Origin: Epilithonimonas caeni DSM 17710
GTDB lineage: Bacteria; Bacteroidota; Bacteroidia; Flavobacteriales; Weeksellaceae
Reading direction: 5' to 3'
Length of the DNA stretch: 64,000 nt
Assembly: GCF_000426465.1 (NCBI RefSeq)
Contig: NZ_AUFK01000009.1
Span: 682,001-746,000, forward strand
The notes beneath the pieces were generated by a model. It did not search any database, was not told where the DNA came from, and was given only the letters and a program-made list of their open reading frames with translations. This document shows positions 6,609-15,767 of the stretch, one piece after another (the stretch's first letter is position 1; each line of letters begins with the position of its first letter). Made by a program: the position numbers and the translations under genes.

Positions 6609-9023
6609 TTAAAACCAACTCTTCATGCGGTTATAATCTAAGAAATAAGTAACCCTAAGTGAAAAATTGTTGATCATCGGTGCGTTGAAGAGTTCATCAA
6701 AATTATTTTTGAATTTCATTCTGGAAACTTCCAAATAATTGCTTGTCGCATTTCTGTAAAGCAAAGTCAACTGGCTACCCGGCGCAAACCACCAGGAATA
6801 ACGCAGATCAACATTCCAGGAATTGTACGTTCCGTTCAGGTTCGGCTGGTAAGCTGTGTTAGCATTTAAGCTTCCGTCATGATCTAGAATATAAAACTGC
6901 TTGTAGGTCACATCGGAGAAATAATGTCTGAAAGCCAGTGCCAAAGTCATTTTCTCATTGAACGTATATTGTCCTGTGATGGCATTCTCATAAGTATTTC
7001 TCTGTCTTCTTCCCATATAGATGTTATCAGAATCTTTCCCAGAATATCCAACTTCATTATTACTGAAAACAGGATTGAACTGCCAGATCAAATTCAGTTT
7101 ATCCGAAGCTCTGTAACGCAGATATAATGACGGAACCACATAATTTCTGCCTTTCTGGTCATAGGCATAATAATCAACCGTAATGTTATACTGAAGTTTT
7201 TTTCGACTGTCGCTCTCGAACCAAAGCCAGCTGTCAAAGTAACCGGGAACTTTCAAATATCTCCCGAATGTCCTTGGTTCATAGATATCTTTTTCGCCAT
7301 AAGGTGTGAACTCTACCCCGCCGCCAAAACTCTGAAACTTCTTATTTGTAAATGAGTTATTATGATTGAAAACCAGTTTTTGATTCAGGAAGGATTCCAG
7401 CCTGTGATAATAATTCAAATTGAAATTCAGATACATATTATTGAGTTTTCCGGTCGGCTGAAGAATTCTGTACCCGTACCAGACGTTATGATTTCCATAA
7501 TTGGTTTTTGTGGAGAATCCCAGATCGTTGATATCCCAATCTTTGCTCACATAATTGGCATTAGCCTCAAATCTGTTCTTCCCAGAAAATTTTCCAATCC
7601 CCACGGTCCCTCTATTGCCAAATTTGGTATCGCCGTCCATTACCCAGCTTCCCTTGAAATTCCCGTAATAATTGTAAGTATTCTTTTTGTTGGCGATATT
7701 CCACAAAATCCCTGTCGCATTCGCATCTCGAAAATCTCCTGTTCTCGTAGTATTCGTGTTGACCAAAGTTATCGATGAATTACCTCCAAACCGCTGATCG
7801 AAAACCAAAACATTGTAATTGGTCCAGGGTTCTACAACTTCTTTTCTTATGGCTCCGGTCTGATCATCTTGGATCGTTGCTTCCATTTTCTCGGTAACGC
7901 CATTGAAAATTCCAATTCCCAGGCCTTTCTTTGTACGCCCGGAAATTTTAAAAGCATTGAATAATTTGACTTTTGAAGGATATTCAGTAACCGTTTCATT
8001 TTCTGTTGTATCAGGATATCTTGACGGACTTCCTCCCACTCTTCTGGAATAGAACATATCTCCCTTGCTAAAAAGTTCTGTTCCTTCCATAAAAAATGAA
8101 CGTTGCTCTGCAAATTGTTGTTCAAATGGTGTTAAATTAAGAATCGAATTATCAAAGTTAGCTTGTCCAAAATCAGGAATCAATGTCATGTCAAATGTGA
8201 AAGCATCATTGATTCCGTATTTCAAATCCATTCCACCGTTCACATTCATTTCCGTTTTACCGTCAAAACTATTGACATATGTTGAAAAATAAGGCGTGAA
8301 AGAGAGCCTTGTTGGTGTTTTGATTTCAGCAACACCATTTAGGACGCCATCGTATAAAGTATAATTTCCTTTCTGATTGTCAACGTGATTCCAATCATAC
8401 ATCGTATTGGTTCTCTTGATCTTCCGAATCATATTAAGGCCAAATTCCTGTATATCTTTTTTAGGAAAACGCAGCTCGAAAAAAGGGATCTTCATTTCAA
8501 CAGCCCAGCCTTTTTCATTGATCTTTACGGCACTGTACCAGACTGCATTCCAAGACATATCTTCGTTCTCGGTGGTCAATTTGCCATCAACCTGAACTCC
8601 TGCTGCAGTAACTATGAATTCCAAACTTTGCTGATGGTCATTATACCCGTTGATAATTATCCCGAAAAAATCATCGTTGGCAATGTTGTCTCTTTCCGTT
8701 AATTCTTTTAAAATTTTGAGAGGTTCCGGGTCATACATCTGAGCCGCAATATATAAACCTGTGTCGTCGTACAGGAATTTGACCTCAGTTTTCAAACTGT
8801 CCGCCTGTGGTCTTCCGTTGTTGGGCTGACGTTCTACAAAGTTGGTGGCAACAGGTATATTTCTCCAGATCTCATCATCCAGGATACCGTCTATTTTTAC
8901 GGTCTGATCTTTTTTTATTGCCTGTAATTTTTTCCTCGAAATACTATCCGATGCGACAGTTTTCTGCGCAGATAACTGCACACAGAAAAAGATCAATAGA
9001 AGAATCCCAAATTTAGTTTTCAT
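6609..9023 (-). CDS. DUF5916 outer-membrane protein with CBM9-like N-terminal domain
   Basis: Exported protein of 804 residues. A Sec signal peptide (MKTKFGILLLIFFCVQLSAQ) is followed by a carbohydrate-binding family 9-like beta-sandwich (about 35-230, with KIDGILDDEIWRNI) and a long C-terminal region of alternating aromatic strands typical of DUF5916, ending in aromatic residues (YNRMKSWF) like an outer-membrane barrel. The biological role of DUF5916 proteins is not established. It stands alone between a palindromic terminator and glnS. Confidence 0.85.
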   Translation of the reverse strand: MKTKFGILLLIFFCVQLSAQKTVASDSISRKKLQAIKKDQTVKIDGILDDEIWRNIPVATNFVERQPNNGRPQADSLKTEVKFLYDDTGLYIAAQMYDPEPLKILKELTERDNIANDDFFGIIINGYNDHQQSLEFIVTAAGVQVDGKLTTENEDMSWNAVWYSAVKINEKGWAVEMKIPFFELRFPKKDIQEFGLNMIRKIKRTNTMYDWNHVDNQKGNYTLYDGVLNGVAEIKTPTRLSFTPYFSTYVNSFDGKTEMNVNGGMDLKYGINDAFTFDMTLIPDFGQANFDNSILNLTPFEQQFAEQRSFFMEGTELFSKGDMFYSRRVGGSPSRYPDTTENETVTEYPSKVKLFNAFKISGRTKKGLGIGIFNGVTEKMEATIQDDQTGAIRKEVVEPWTNYNVLVFDQRFGGNSSITLVNTNTTRTGDFRDANATGILWNIANKKNTYNYYGNFKGSWVMDGDTKFGNRGTVGIGKFSGKNRFEANANYVSKDWDINDLGFSTKTNYGNHNVWYGYRILQPTGKLNNMYLNFNLNYYHRLESFLNQKLVFNHNNSFTNKKFQSFGGGVEFTPYGEKDIYEPRTFGRYLKVPGYFDSWLWFESDSRKKLQYNITVDYYAYDQKGRNYVVPSLYLRYRASDKLNLIWQFNPVFSNNEVGYSGKDSDNIYMGRRQRNTYENAITGQYTFNEKMTLALAFRHYFSDVTYKQFYILDHDGSLNANTAYQPNLNGTYNSWNVDLRYSWWFAPGSQLTLLYRNATSNYLEVSRMKFKNNFDELFNAPMINNFSLRVTYFLDYNRMKSWF

Positions 9024-9080
9024 AGTTTTATCTTACTTGGAGATAAGACAATAGCAGAATAATTTTCATTACATCGAAAC

Positions 9081-9108
9081 AAAAAAAATCAGCCAAACGA
9101 CTGATTTT
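9081..9108 (-). terminator. Terminator after glnS
   Basis: Read on the minus strand, AAAATCAG pairs with CTGATTTT across an 8-nt loop and is followed by a T run. It sits 28 bp past the glnS stop and upstream of the DUF5916 gene. Confidence 0.7.
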
Positions 9109-9135
9109 CAATTTAATATTTTATTCCTAACTTAA

Positions 9136-10809
9136 TTAAGGTTTGTATCCATCCTTAAGTGTAACTGTTCTGTTAAAGACCAATTTTTCATCAGAAGAAT
9201 CTCTATCTTTTATATAATATCCGATTCTTTGGAACTGATAATGGTCTTCCAGGGTTGCATCTTTTAAACTTGGTTCCGCAAAACCATAAGTAATTCTTAG
9301 CGATTGAGGATTAATGAAATCCATAAAATCTACTTCTTTCTCAGCATCAGGTTGTTCGGTAGTGAATAATCTTTCGTAAGTTCTGATCTCGATTGGTAAA
9401 GCATGTTTTGCAGAAACCCAGTGAAGTGTTCCTTTCACTTTTCTAAGACTTGCCTCAGTTCCGCTTCCCGATTTTGAATCTTCATCATAGGTCGCATAGA
9501 TTGTTGTGATCTCGCCGTTGGCATCTTTCTCAACTCTCTCAGCCTTGATGATGTAACCCGCTTTCAATCGGACCTCTCCACCCAATTTCAATCGGAAAAA
9601 TTTCTTATCGGCTTCTTCTTTGAAATCTTCTCTTTCAATATAGATTTCTTTTGAGAAAGGAACTTCTCTTGTTCCTGCATTTTCATCCTCAGGATTGTTT
9701 TCAGTCTCCAGCCATTCTTCCTTATCCTCAGGATAATTCTCGATGATCAATTTAACAGGATTTACAACCGCCATTACCCTGGTCGCCACTTTATTAAGGT
9801 CTTCTCTTACAGAGAATTCCAAAAGTTGGATATCGATAAGATTTTCTCTTTTCGCAACACCCACTCTTTCAATAAAGTTCTTGATCGACGTAGGAGTATA
9901 ACCCTTTCTTCGAAGTCCCGAAATTGTAGGCATCCTTGGATCATCCCAGCCAGTCGTTACTCCTTCTGTAACCAATCTTTGAAGTTTTCTTTTGGATGTT
10001 ACCATATAGGAAACATTCATCCTTGCAAATTCTCTCTGTTTTGGTGCAACACTTTTATTATCATACACCTGATCCAGATACCATTCGTAAAGTGGACGGT
10101 GATTTTCAAATTCAAGTGAACATAATGAATGTGAAATTTGCTCGATATAATCAGACTCTCCGTGCGCCCAATCGTACATCGGATAGATCTTCCATTTTTC
10201 GCCGGTTCTGTGATGCGGTTTTTTCAGGATTCTGTACATCACGGGATCACGCATGTTCATGTTCGGAGAAGCCATATCGATCTTTGCACGCAAACTCATT
10301 GCGCCTTCTTCGAATTCCCCGTTCTTCATTTTCTCAAAAAGCTCAAGGCTTTCTTCTATCGGACGATTCCTAAAAGGAGAATCTATTCCTGGTTCGAAAG
10401 GGCTTTTCCTCTGAGCAGTAATATCTTCGGAAGATTGCTCATCTACATAGGCCTTCCCTTCTTTGATCATCTCAACAGCCCAAACATATAATTGCTCAAA
10501 ATAATCTGAAGTGTATAATTCCTGATCATATTTGAAACCCAACCAATCAATATCAGCTTTGATCGAATCCACAAACTCCTGTTCTTCTTTTGCAGGATTG
10601 GTATCATCGAAACGAAGATTGACGGGTGCATTATATTTTTGCCCCAGCCCAAAGTTGATACAGATGGCCTTTGTATGACCAATATGAAGATAACCATTGG
10701 GTTCCGGTGGGAATCTGAAACGCAGCTTAGATGAGTCTAAACCGTTTTCCAGATCGTCTTCTATAATTTGCTCAATAAAATTGAGTGATTTTTTTTCTTC
10801 TTCTTCCAT
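9136..10809 (-). CDS. glnS: Glutaminyl-tRNA synthetase
   Basis: Class I aminoacyl-tRNA synthetase of 557 residues charging tRNA-Gln in the cytoplasm. The HIGH motif is at residues 42-45 (PNGYLHIGHTK) and the KMSKS-type loop reads VTSKRKLQRL. The GlnRS rather than GluRS identity rests on FRFPPEPNGYLHIGH, the long two-barrel C-terminal anticodon-binding region (about 340-557) and the total length. Direct glutaminylation makes an amidotransferase route for Gln less necessary. The A-rich region upstream separates it from the divergent PhoB-like regulator. Confidence 0.96.
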   Translation of the reverse strand: MEEEEKKSLNFIEQIIEDDLENGLDSSKLRFRFPPEPNGYLHIGHTKAICINFGLGQKYNAPVNLRFDDTNPAKEEQEFVDSIKADIDWLGFKYDQELYTSDYFEQLYVWAVEMIKEGKAYVDEQSSEDITAQRKSPFEPGIDSPFRNRPIEESLELFEKMKNGEFEEGAMSLRAKIDMASPNMNMRDPVMYRILKKPHHRTGEKWKIYPMYDWAHGESDYIEQISHSLCSLEFENHRPLYEWYLDQVYDNKSVAPKQREFARMNVSYMVTSKRKLQRLVTEGVTTGWDDPRMPTISGLRRKGYTPTSIKNFIERVGVAKRENLIDIQLLEFSVREDLNKVATRVMAVVNPVKLIIENYPEDKEEWLETENNPEDENAGTREVPFSKEIYIEREDFKEEADKKFFRLKLGGEVRLKAGYIIKAERVEKDANGEITTIYATYDEDSKSGSGTEASLRKVKGTLHWVSAKHALPIEIRTYERLFTTEQPDAEKEVDFMDFINPQSLRITYGFAEPSLKDATLEDHYQFQRIGYYIKDRDSSDEKLVFNRTVTLKDGYKP

Positions 10810-10936
10810 AATCTGAACATGAAGTGCAAATTTAACTTAATTTCCTCAAAAAATAAAACGATTTCATCTTATAAAAATAGATAAATATTGATGTCAAAAA
10901 TTCTTTTAAAACATAACTTTTTTATTTTGTAAATGT

Positions 10937-10944
10937 TAAATTTG
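10937..10944 (+). promoter_or_regulatory. Candidate TAnnTTTG promoter for the PhoB/PhoR-like pair
   Basis: TAAATTTG lies 70 bp upstream of the regulator ATG at 11014. No TTG is seen at 19-20 bp upstream, so the -33 box is weak. Confidence 0.4.
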
Positions 10945-11013
10945 TGTGAACTTTAAACATTTAGTGATACAGAGTTCATTTTTTTTTAATTTTGGGATAA
11001 TTAATAAATCGAA

Positions 11014-11691
11014 ATGAATCGTAAAAAAATCCTTTTAATTGATGATGAGCAGGACATTCTGGAAATCATCTCTTATAATTTGGAAAAAGAAGGTTATCAA
11101 GTCTTTACCGCCGGAAACGGGAACGAAGGTATAGAAAAGGCAAAAGAGATCTTACCAGACCTTATTCTTCTTGATGTGATGATGCCGGAAAAAGACGGGA
11201 TCGAAACTTGTCAGGACCTTCGCAAGATCAAAGAATTACAAAGGACCCTGATCGTATTTTTATCAGCAAGAAGTGAGGAGTTCTCTCAATTAGCAGGCTA
11301 TCAGGCTGGTGCCAATGATTATATTGTAAAACTGATCAAACCAAAAGTTTTGGTTTCCAAAGTGGCTGCTTTATTACAGATGGGTGCTAATTCGCAGGAA
11401 AATTCAAATTATATAGAACTCGGTGACCTGATCATTGATAAAGATAATTTCAAAGTGTCGAAAGGGAAGGAAGAGTTTTTGCTACCAAAGAAAGAGTTCG
11501 ATTTGCTTTATCTTTTAGCTTCCAACACAGAGAAAGTTTTCAAAAGAGAAGAGATCTTGGAAAAAGTTTGGGGAAATGATGTGATCGTGGGAGAAAGGAC
11601 AATCGATGTCCACATCAGAAGACTAAGAGAAAAACTCGGCATCAATACAATACAGACCCTCAAAGGAATAGGTTATAAATTAGTAGTTTAA
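11014..11691 (+). CDS. OmpR/PhoB-family response regulator
   Basis: Regulator of 225 residues. The receiver domain (about 5-118) has phospho-acceptor D54 (LILLDVMMPEKDG) and the conserved Lys in DYIVKLIKPKVL; a winged-helix domain occupies about 130-225 (RTIDVHIRRLREKLG ... TLKGIGYKLV). It is followed by a kinase of the PhoR layout, so phosphate control is plausible but not shown, since no pst or phoU gene is in the window. A terminator-like hairpin begins at its stop codon and lies before the kinase. Confidence 0.92.
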   Translation: MNRKKILLIDDEQDILEIISYNLEKEGYQVFTAGNGNEGIEKAKEILPDLILLDVMMPEKDGIETCQDLRKIKELQRTLIVFLSARSEEFSQLAGYQAGANDYIVKLIKPKVLVSKVAALLQMGANSQENSNYIELGDLIIDKDNFKVSKGKEEFLLPKKEFDLLYLLASNTEKVFKREEILEKVWGNDVIVGERTIDVHIRRLREKLGINTIQTLKGIGYKLVV

Positions 11692-11719
11692 GATTTTCTT
11701 TCTAGAAAATCTTTTTTTT
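11691..11719 (+). terminator. Terminator-like hairpin inside the regulator/kinase operon
   Basis: AGATTTTCT pairs with AGAAAATCT (9 bp) across a TTCT tetraloop, followed by eight T in all. It starts at the last base of the regulator stop and ends 3 bp before the kinase ATG. It probably lowers kinase expression relative to the regulator (inference). Confidence 0.7.
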
Positions 11720-11722
11720 GAA

Positions 11723-12832
11723 ATGAGATTTAGGAATTCTTTAAAAATCAATTGGTTATCTGTTACTGCATCACTCTTATTGGTAGGTGTTGTAGGCGGA
11801 GTTGTCTTACTTTTCGAGTTTTATACGGATGATGTTTATTTCAAAACCAAGGACTTCAATTATTTCCTGATATTTACTTTATGGTTTGTATTCATTCTCA
11901 ACTATTTTGTCTTAGAGTTTCTGTTCAGCTTTTATAGCAAAAATCAGATCAGGAGGATCACAAATATTCTTCCCGAAGATATTATCCATGATTTTGATAC
12001 AGACATTGGATTCAAGGAACTTGGGGAAAAAGTTCACGAGATGAATCAGAAAAATGCCGAGATCGATATGATGAAAGAGATGGAAGACTATCGGAAAGAA
12101 TATATCGGAAATGTTTCCCATGAACTGAAAACTCCATTATTTTCGATTCAAGGTTATATAGAAACATTGCGGGAAGGCGGTGTGGAAGACCTTAATATAA
12201 GAGACAAATATCTTGAAAGAATTGATAAGTCTGTTGAGCGACTCCTTAATATCGTAAAGGACCTGGATATGATCAATCGTTTTGAAGCCGGACAAATCGA
12301 GCTCAAATATTCTACCTTTGATATTAATTATTTGATTCAGGAAGTTTTCGACCTTCTGGAAATGGATGCCGAAAAACATTCTATGACAATGCAGCTACAG
12401 ACCACCCAATCTCAACTTTTTGTTTTTGCAGACAAGCAAAGGATCTCCCAGGTCTTGATCAACCTAATTTCTAATGCCGTGAAATATGCCAATCGAGAAG
12501 AGGCGCAGATCATTGTTTCAACACGGGAAGGAATGAAAAGCATACACATCTCTGTGGAAGACAATGGAATGGGAATCAAGCCAGAAAATCTGCCGAGAAT
12601 CTTTGAACGCTTCTATCGTGTAGAATCCAGTAGAAACAGGAAAGAAGGCGGTTCAGGTCTTGGTCTCGCTATAGTGAAACATATTATGGAGGCCCATAAA
12701 CAGAGTATTTCTGTAGAAAGTGTTTATCTTTCCGGAACAAAATTCAAATTCAAATTATCGAAACCTTTCCTGGAAAAATCAAAAAAAACAAACTCTCTTT
12801 TATACATCGATAGACATCAACCGATGCGCTGA
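11723..12832 (+). CDS. PhoR-like membrane histidine kinase
   Basis: Kinase of 369 residues. Two N-terminal TM segments (about 10-30 and 45-68) are joined by only a short loop, so there is no extracytoplasmic sensor domain. A cytoplasmic linker leads to HisKA with H133 (YIGNVSHELKTPLFS), the N box LINLISNAVKYA, G1 EDNGMGIKPE and G2 GGSGLGLAIVKH. It is the likely partner of the PhoB-like regulator just upstream. PhoR-type kinases without a periplasmic domain sense through accessory proteins in other bacteria; whether that holds here is unknown. Confidence 0.92.
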   Translation: MRFRNSLKINWLSVTASLLLVGVVGGVVLLFEFYTDDVYFKTKDFNYFLIFTLWFVFILNYFVLEFLFSFYSKNQIRRITNILPEDIIHDFDTDIGFKELGEKVHEMNQKNAEIDMMKEMEDYRKEYIGNVSHELKTPLFSIQGYIETLREGGVEDLNIRDKYLERIDKSVERLLNIVKDLDMINRFEAGQIELKYSTFDINYLIQEVFDLLEMDAEKHSMTMQLQTTQSQLFVFADKQRISQVLINLISNAVKYANREEAQIIVSTREGMKSIHISVEDNGMGIKPENLPRIFERFYRVESSRNRKEGGSGLGLAIVKHIMEAHKQSISVESVYLSGTKFKFKLSKPFLEKSKKTNSLLYIDRHQPMR

Positions 12833-12894
12833 ATTTAAAAAAAACTTTTTTGAAAAAAAATTTCCAAGAAACTTTTATGGAATTTCATTTGTTT

Positions 12895-12902
12895 TATATT
12901 TG
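12895..12902 (+). promoter_or_regulatory. Candidate TAnnTTTG promoter for the pRiA4b-like gene
   Basis: TATATTTG lies 43 bp upstream of the ATG at 12945; the -33 TTG is not evident. Confidence 0.4.
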
Positions 12903-12944
12903 CAACATTAATCAAGGTAATATAAAGTTTAAAGTAAAACGAAA

Positions 12945-13529
12945 ATGGTTTATAAGGTAAGAGTAATTCTAGACGCCAAAGAGACAATCTTCCGAGACAT
13001 CGAGGTCAAAGAAAAACAAACACTTTGGAATCTGCATCTGGGTATAAAAAGTGCCTTCAATCTGCCGGGTGAGGAGTTGTCTTCTTTTTATTTTTCTGAT
13101 GATGAATGGAATGAAGGAAACGCTATTCCTTTGGAAGATATGAGTGATGACGGCGATGGCGAAATAATGTCAGACATCTATTTGCCGGAAGGTTTCCCCG
13201 CTGTTGGGAGCAAAATGAGATTCCAGTATGGGTTTATAGAACTTTGGGAATTTTTCTGCGAATTATTGGAGATCGTAGATGAAAAGACTGCCGTTAATTA
13301 TCCACTTACAGTTTACAGATTCGGGAATGTGCCATTGAAAGCACCAAGCAAAAACGGAAGTGATAATGGCAAATCATCCAAAAGATCTGCCATATTTATG
13401 GATGATGATTTTGGAGATTTCGATGCAGAATTCAAAGAAGCAAGCTTCGAAGATGAAGATGACGATTATAATGATGACGAAGAAGACGAAGGATACAACG
13501 ATATCTTCGAAGAAGATGATGAAGATTGA
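12945..13529 (+). CDS. pRiA4b ORF-3-like domain protein with acidic tail
   Basis: Protein of 194 residues with a pRiA4b ORF-3/IS1096 TnpR-like domain (about 1-130): KVRVILDAKETIFRDIEVKE, then LHLGIKSAFNL and the DDEWNEG segment typical of the family. The domain is common as a single chromosomal protein in Bacteroidetes, and nothing here suggests a transposon. From about residue 150 it becomes a low-complexity Asp/Glu tail (DDDFGDFDAEFKEASF..., ending EEDDED), which could mimic nucleic acid or bind basic partners (inference). Function unknown. Confidence 0.8.
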   Translation: MVYKVRVILDAKETIFRDIEVKEKQTLWNLHLGIKSAFNLPGEELSSFYFSDDEWNEGNAIPLEDMSDDGDGEIMSDIYLPEGFPAVGSKMRFQYGFIELWEFFCELLEIVDEKTAVNYPLTVYRFGNVPLKAPSKNGSDNGKSSKRSAIFMDDDFGDFDAEFKEASFEDEDDDYNDDEEDEGYNDIFEEDDED

Positions 13530-13554
13530 TCCTGGTTTTATAAAATATTAACAG

Positions 13555-13577
13555 GCCCGAATTTTTCGGGCTTTTTT
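13555..13577 (+). terminator. Terminator after the pRiA4b-like gene
   Basis: GCCCGA pairs with TCGGGC across a 5-nt loop and is followed by six T. Confidence 0.8.
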
Positions 13578-13617
13578 ATTTTCATTACATTTACAAAATA
13601 GACTTTAAAATTTAGCA

Positions 13618-14961
13618 ATGAAAAAGCTGATTCTTCTTCCGGCAATCGCCGCTTTATTATTATCCTGTAAAACCCAGAATCATACAATGGAACTACCACA
13701 AGAATGGAAACGCACCACCAACATCTATGAAGTTAACGTAAGACAATACACGCAAGAAGGAACTTTTGCCGCTTTTGAAAAAGAACTTCCAAGACTTAAG
13801 AAAATGGGCGTGGAAACACTTTGGTTTATGCCGATCACACCAATTGCCCAGCTCAACAAAAAAGGAAGCTTGGGAAGCCAATATGCTGCTTACGATTACA
13901 CGAGCATCAATCCGGAATTCGGGACTTTGGAAAACTTCAAACATTTGGTAAACGAAGCTCACAAAATGGGATTCAAAGTGATCATCGACTGGGTTGCCAA
14001 TCACACAGGTTGGGACCATGTTTGGACAAAATCCCATCCAGAATGGTACCTGAAAGATGCGGACGGAAGTTTCCACAAAGCCAGCGGGATGGACGATATC
14101 ATAGAACTGGATTATTCTAATAAAGAAATGCGTCTGGCAATGATAGATGCCATGAAATATTGGGTAAAAGAAACCAATATAGACGGATTCCGATGTGACC
14201 TTGCAAGCTGGGTAGAAGTGGATTTTTGGCAACAGGCAAGGCCAGAAGTCGAAAAACTGAAGCCGCTTTTCTTTTTAGGAGAATTCGATGAGCTGGAAAA
14301 TCCGGATTACGGAAAAGTTTTCGATGCCAGTTACAGCTGGAAATGGATGCATCTTTCTGAAGATTTTTACAAGAAAAACCTTCCGCTTTCTGAACTCAAA
14401 AATCTTTTGGAACAATATTCCAAGATTGGAGATAATTCTATGAGAGCTTGGTTCACAAGCAATCATGATGAAAACTCATGGAACGGAACAGAATATGAGA
14501 AATATGGAGATTTCGCACCAGCATTAGCCGTTTTTTCAGCTACCTGGAATGGTGTTCCTCTACTCTACAACGGTCAGGAATTACCTATGAAAACCAAACG
14601 TCTGGAATTCTTCGAGAAAGACCCTATTCCTTGGAACGGAAAATATGAATTGGAAAATTTCTATAAAACTCTATTTACTTTGAAATCTGAAAATCCGGCA
14701 TTACGTGGCGGTGATCCGGCTGTTACGACCTTTTGGATCAATACCACTGCTAATGATAAGATCTTAGCTTATCTTAGAAAAAATGGAGAGCGCGAGGTTC
14801 TGGTTATTATTAATACAACCAAAGATTCTGTTAATTTCAAACTGGAAGATGACAATTCGACAGGAGGATATAAAAATGTATTTACAAATAGCAAAGCTGA
14901 GTTCATAAAGGGCTCGGATGTAAGTCTTCCTGCTTATGGCTATTTGGTTTATGAAAAATAG
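13618..14961 (+). CDS. GH13 alpha-amylase-family lipoprotein
   Basis: Glycoside hydrolase of 447 residues acting on alpha-glucans, probably in the periplasm or on the surface. A lipoprotein signal (MKKLILLPAIAALLLSCKTQ, lipobox Cys about 17) is followed by a (beta/alpha)8 barrel with all GH13 conserved regions: region I VIDWVANHTG, region II GFRCDLASW with nucleophile D194, region III FFLGEFDE with acid/base E222, and region IV FTSNHDEN with D284. The C-terminal beta domain covers about 350-447. No susC/susD pair is adjacent, so it is not in a visible polysaccharide utilisation locus. Confidence 0.93.
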   Translation: MKKLILLPAIAALLLSCKTQNHTMELPQEWKRTTNIYEVNVRQYTQEGTFAAFEKELPRLKKMGVETLWFMPITPIAQLNKKGSLGSQYAAYDYTSINPEFGTLENFKHLVNEAHKMGFKVIIDWVANHTGWDHVWTKSHPEWYLKDADGSFHKASGMDDIIELDYSNKEMRLAMIDAMKYWVKETNIDGFRCDLASWVEVDFWQQARPEVEKLKPLFFLGEFDELENPDYGKVFDASYSWKWMHLSEDFYKKNLPLSELKNLLEQYSKIGDNSMRAWFTSNHDENSWNGTEYEKYGDFAPALAVFSATWNGVPLLYNGQELPMKTKRLEFFEKDPIPWNGKYELENFYKTLFTLKSENPALRGGDPAVTTFWINTTANDKILAYLRKNGEREVLVIINTTKDSVNFKLEDDNSTGGYKNVFTNSKAEFIKGSDVSLPAYGYLVYEK

Positions 14962-15004
14962 ATTCTAGATATTAGACATCAGACTTTAGATTAAAAAACA
15001 TAAA

Positions 15005-15032
15005 AAACCCTTTCAAAATTTTGAAAGGGTTT
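15005..15032. terminator. Bidirectional terminator
   Basis: Perfect 28-bp palindrome, AAACCCTTTCAAAA and its complement, between the GH13 gene and the convergent NAD(P)-binding gene. Confidence 0.8.
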
Positions 15033-15055
15033 CGCTTACATATAAAAATCGAGTT

Positions 15056-15709
15056 TTAATAAGCTGCCGTAAAACGTTGTTTAACGAATTTGTTTTGTTC
15101 CAATTCGTCCACCAAAGCCACAGCAACATCTTCCACAGAAAGAATGCTTCTTCCCTCTTCGTTGAAGACCGGATTTTCCAAAGCCGTTCTGTAAGTTCCT
15201 TTTCTCACACCAGCTGTTCCAGGATGCATCTCGATTGCGGGAGAAAAGAAAGTCCAGTCCAAAGTCTCATTCTTTCTGATTTCGTTCAGATAGTCTCTGG
15301 CAGCTGTTGCTCCAGGCTTGATATCTGCCGGAAAATCGGGGCCATCTACCAATTGTTTTTCATCGATGAACAAACTTCCTGCGCCACCAACTGTGATGAA
15401 TCTTTTAACACTTGATTTTTCAACTGCTTTTTCGATGTTTCTGGAACCGTTCAAAAAGTCATCATAAAGATTCGGGTTTGTCCAACCTGCATTGAATGTG
15501 TTGATTACAGCATCGCTTCCTTCAAGTACTTTTGCTAATTCATCTACATTGTTCACATCTGCGCTTGTTGCAATTACGTTATCTTTCGTTTCCACTTTTG
15601 AGCTGTCTCTTGCAATGGCGTTCACAGTATAACCTCTGTTCGCCAATTCATTCACAACTTGTTTTCCTACGAAGCCTGTTGCTCCGATTACTGCTACTTT
15701 TTTGTTCAT
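15056..15709 (-). CDS. NAD(P)-binding oxidoreductase, YwnB-like
   Basis: Atypical short-chain dehydrogenase of 217 residues of the NmrA/BVR-B-like COG2910 group. The N-terminal Rossmann motif is GATGFVGKQV (residues 9-18). The pieces DAVINTFNAGW and RFITVGGAGSLF are typical of the group. The substrate is unknown; relatives act as flavin or biliverdin reductases or redox-sensing NADPH binders. The next gene upstream on the same strand is an Rrf2 regulator, the same pairing as B. subtilis ywnA/ywnB. A TGTAA-N9-TTACA palindrome sits 21 bp upstream of its start and recurs before the regulator. Confidence 0.85.
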   Translation of the reverse strand: MNKKVAVIGATGFVGKQVVNELANRGYTVNAIARDSSKVETKDNVIATSADVNNVDELAKVLEGSDAVINTFNAGWTNPNLYDDFLNGSRNIEKAVEKSSVKRFITVGGAGSLFIDEKQLVDGPDFPADIKPGATAARDYLNEIRKNETLDWTFFSPAIEMHPGTAGVRKGTYRTALENPVFNEEGRSILSVEDVAVALVDELEQNKFVKQRFTAAY

Positions 15710-15729
15710 AATAATAACTCTTAATTAAT

Positions 15730-15748
15730 TGTAATATATTTTGTTACA
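15730..15748. promoter_or_regulatory. Candidate Rrf2 operator at the oxidoreductase gene
   Basis: TGTAA, nine bases, TTACA. It matches the spaced palindrome at 16205-16223 upstream of the Rrf2 gene, which makes it the best candidate site for that regulator. Confidence 0.5.
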
Positions 15749-15767
15749 TTTTGTATTAAAAAAATTT

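Noticed and set aside
12945-13529. Transposon passenger gene (pRiA4b ORF-3/IS1096 TnpR-like label)
   Set aside because: No transposase, terminal inverted repeats or target duplications flank it; the domain is common as a chromosomal single gene.
13693-14232. Minus-strand frame of about 180 codons in the GH13 gene
   Set aside because: Overlaps catalytic regions I and II of the GH13 enzyme; no independent promoter, start context or family.
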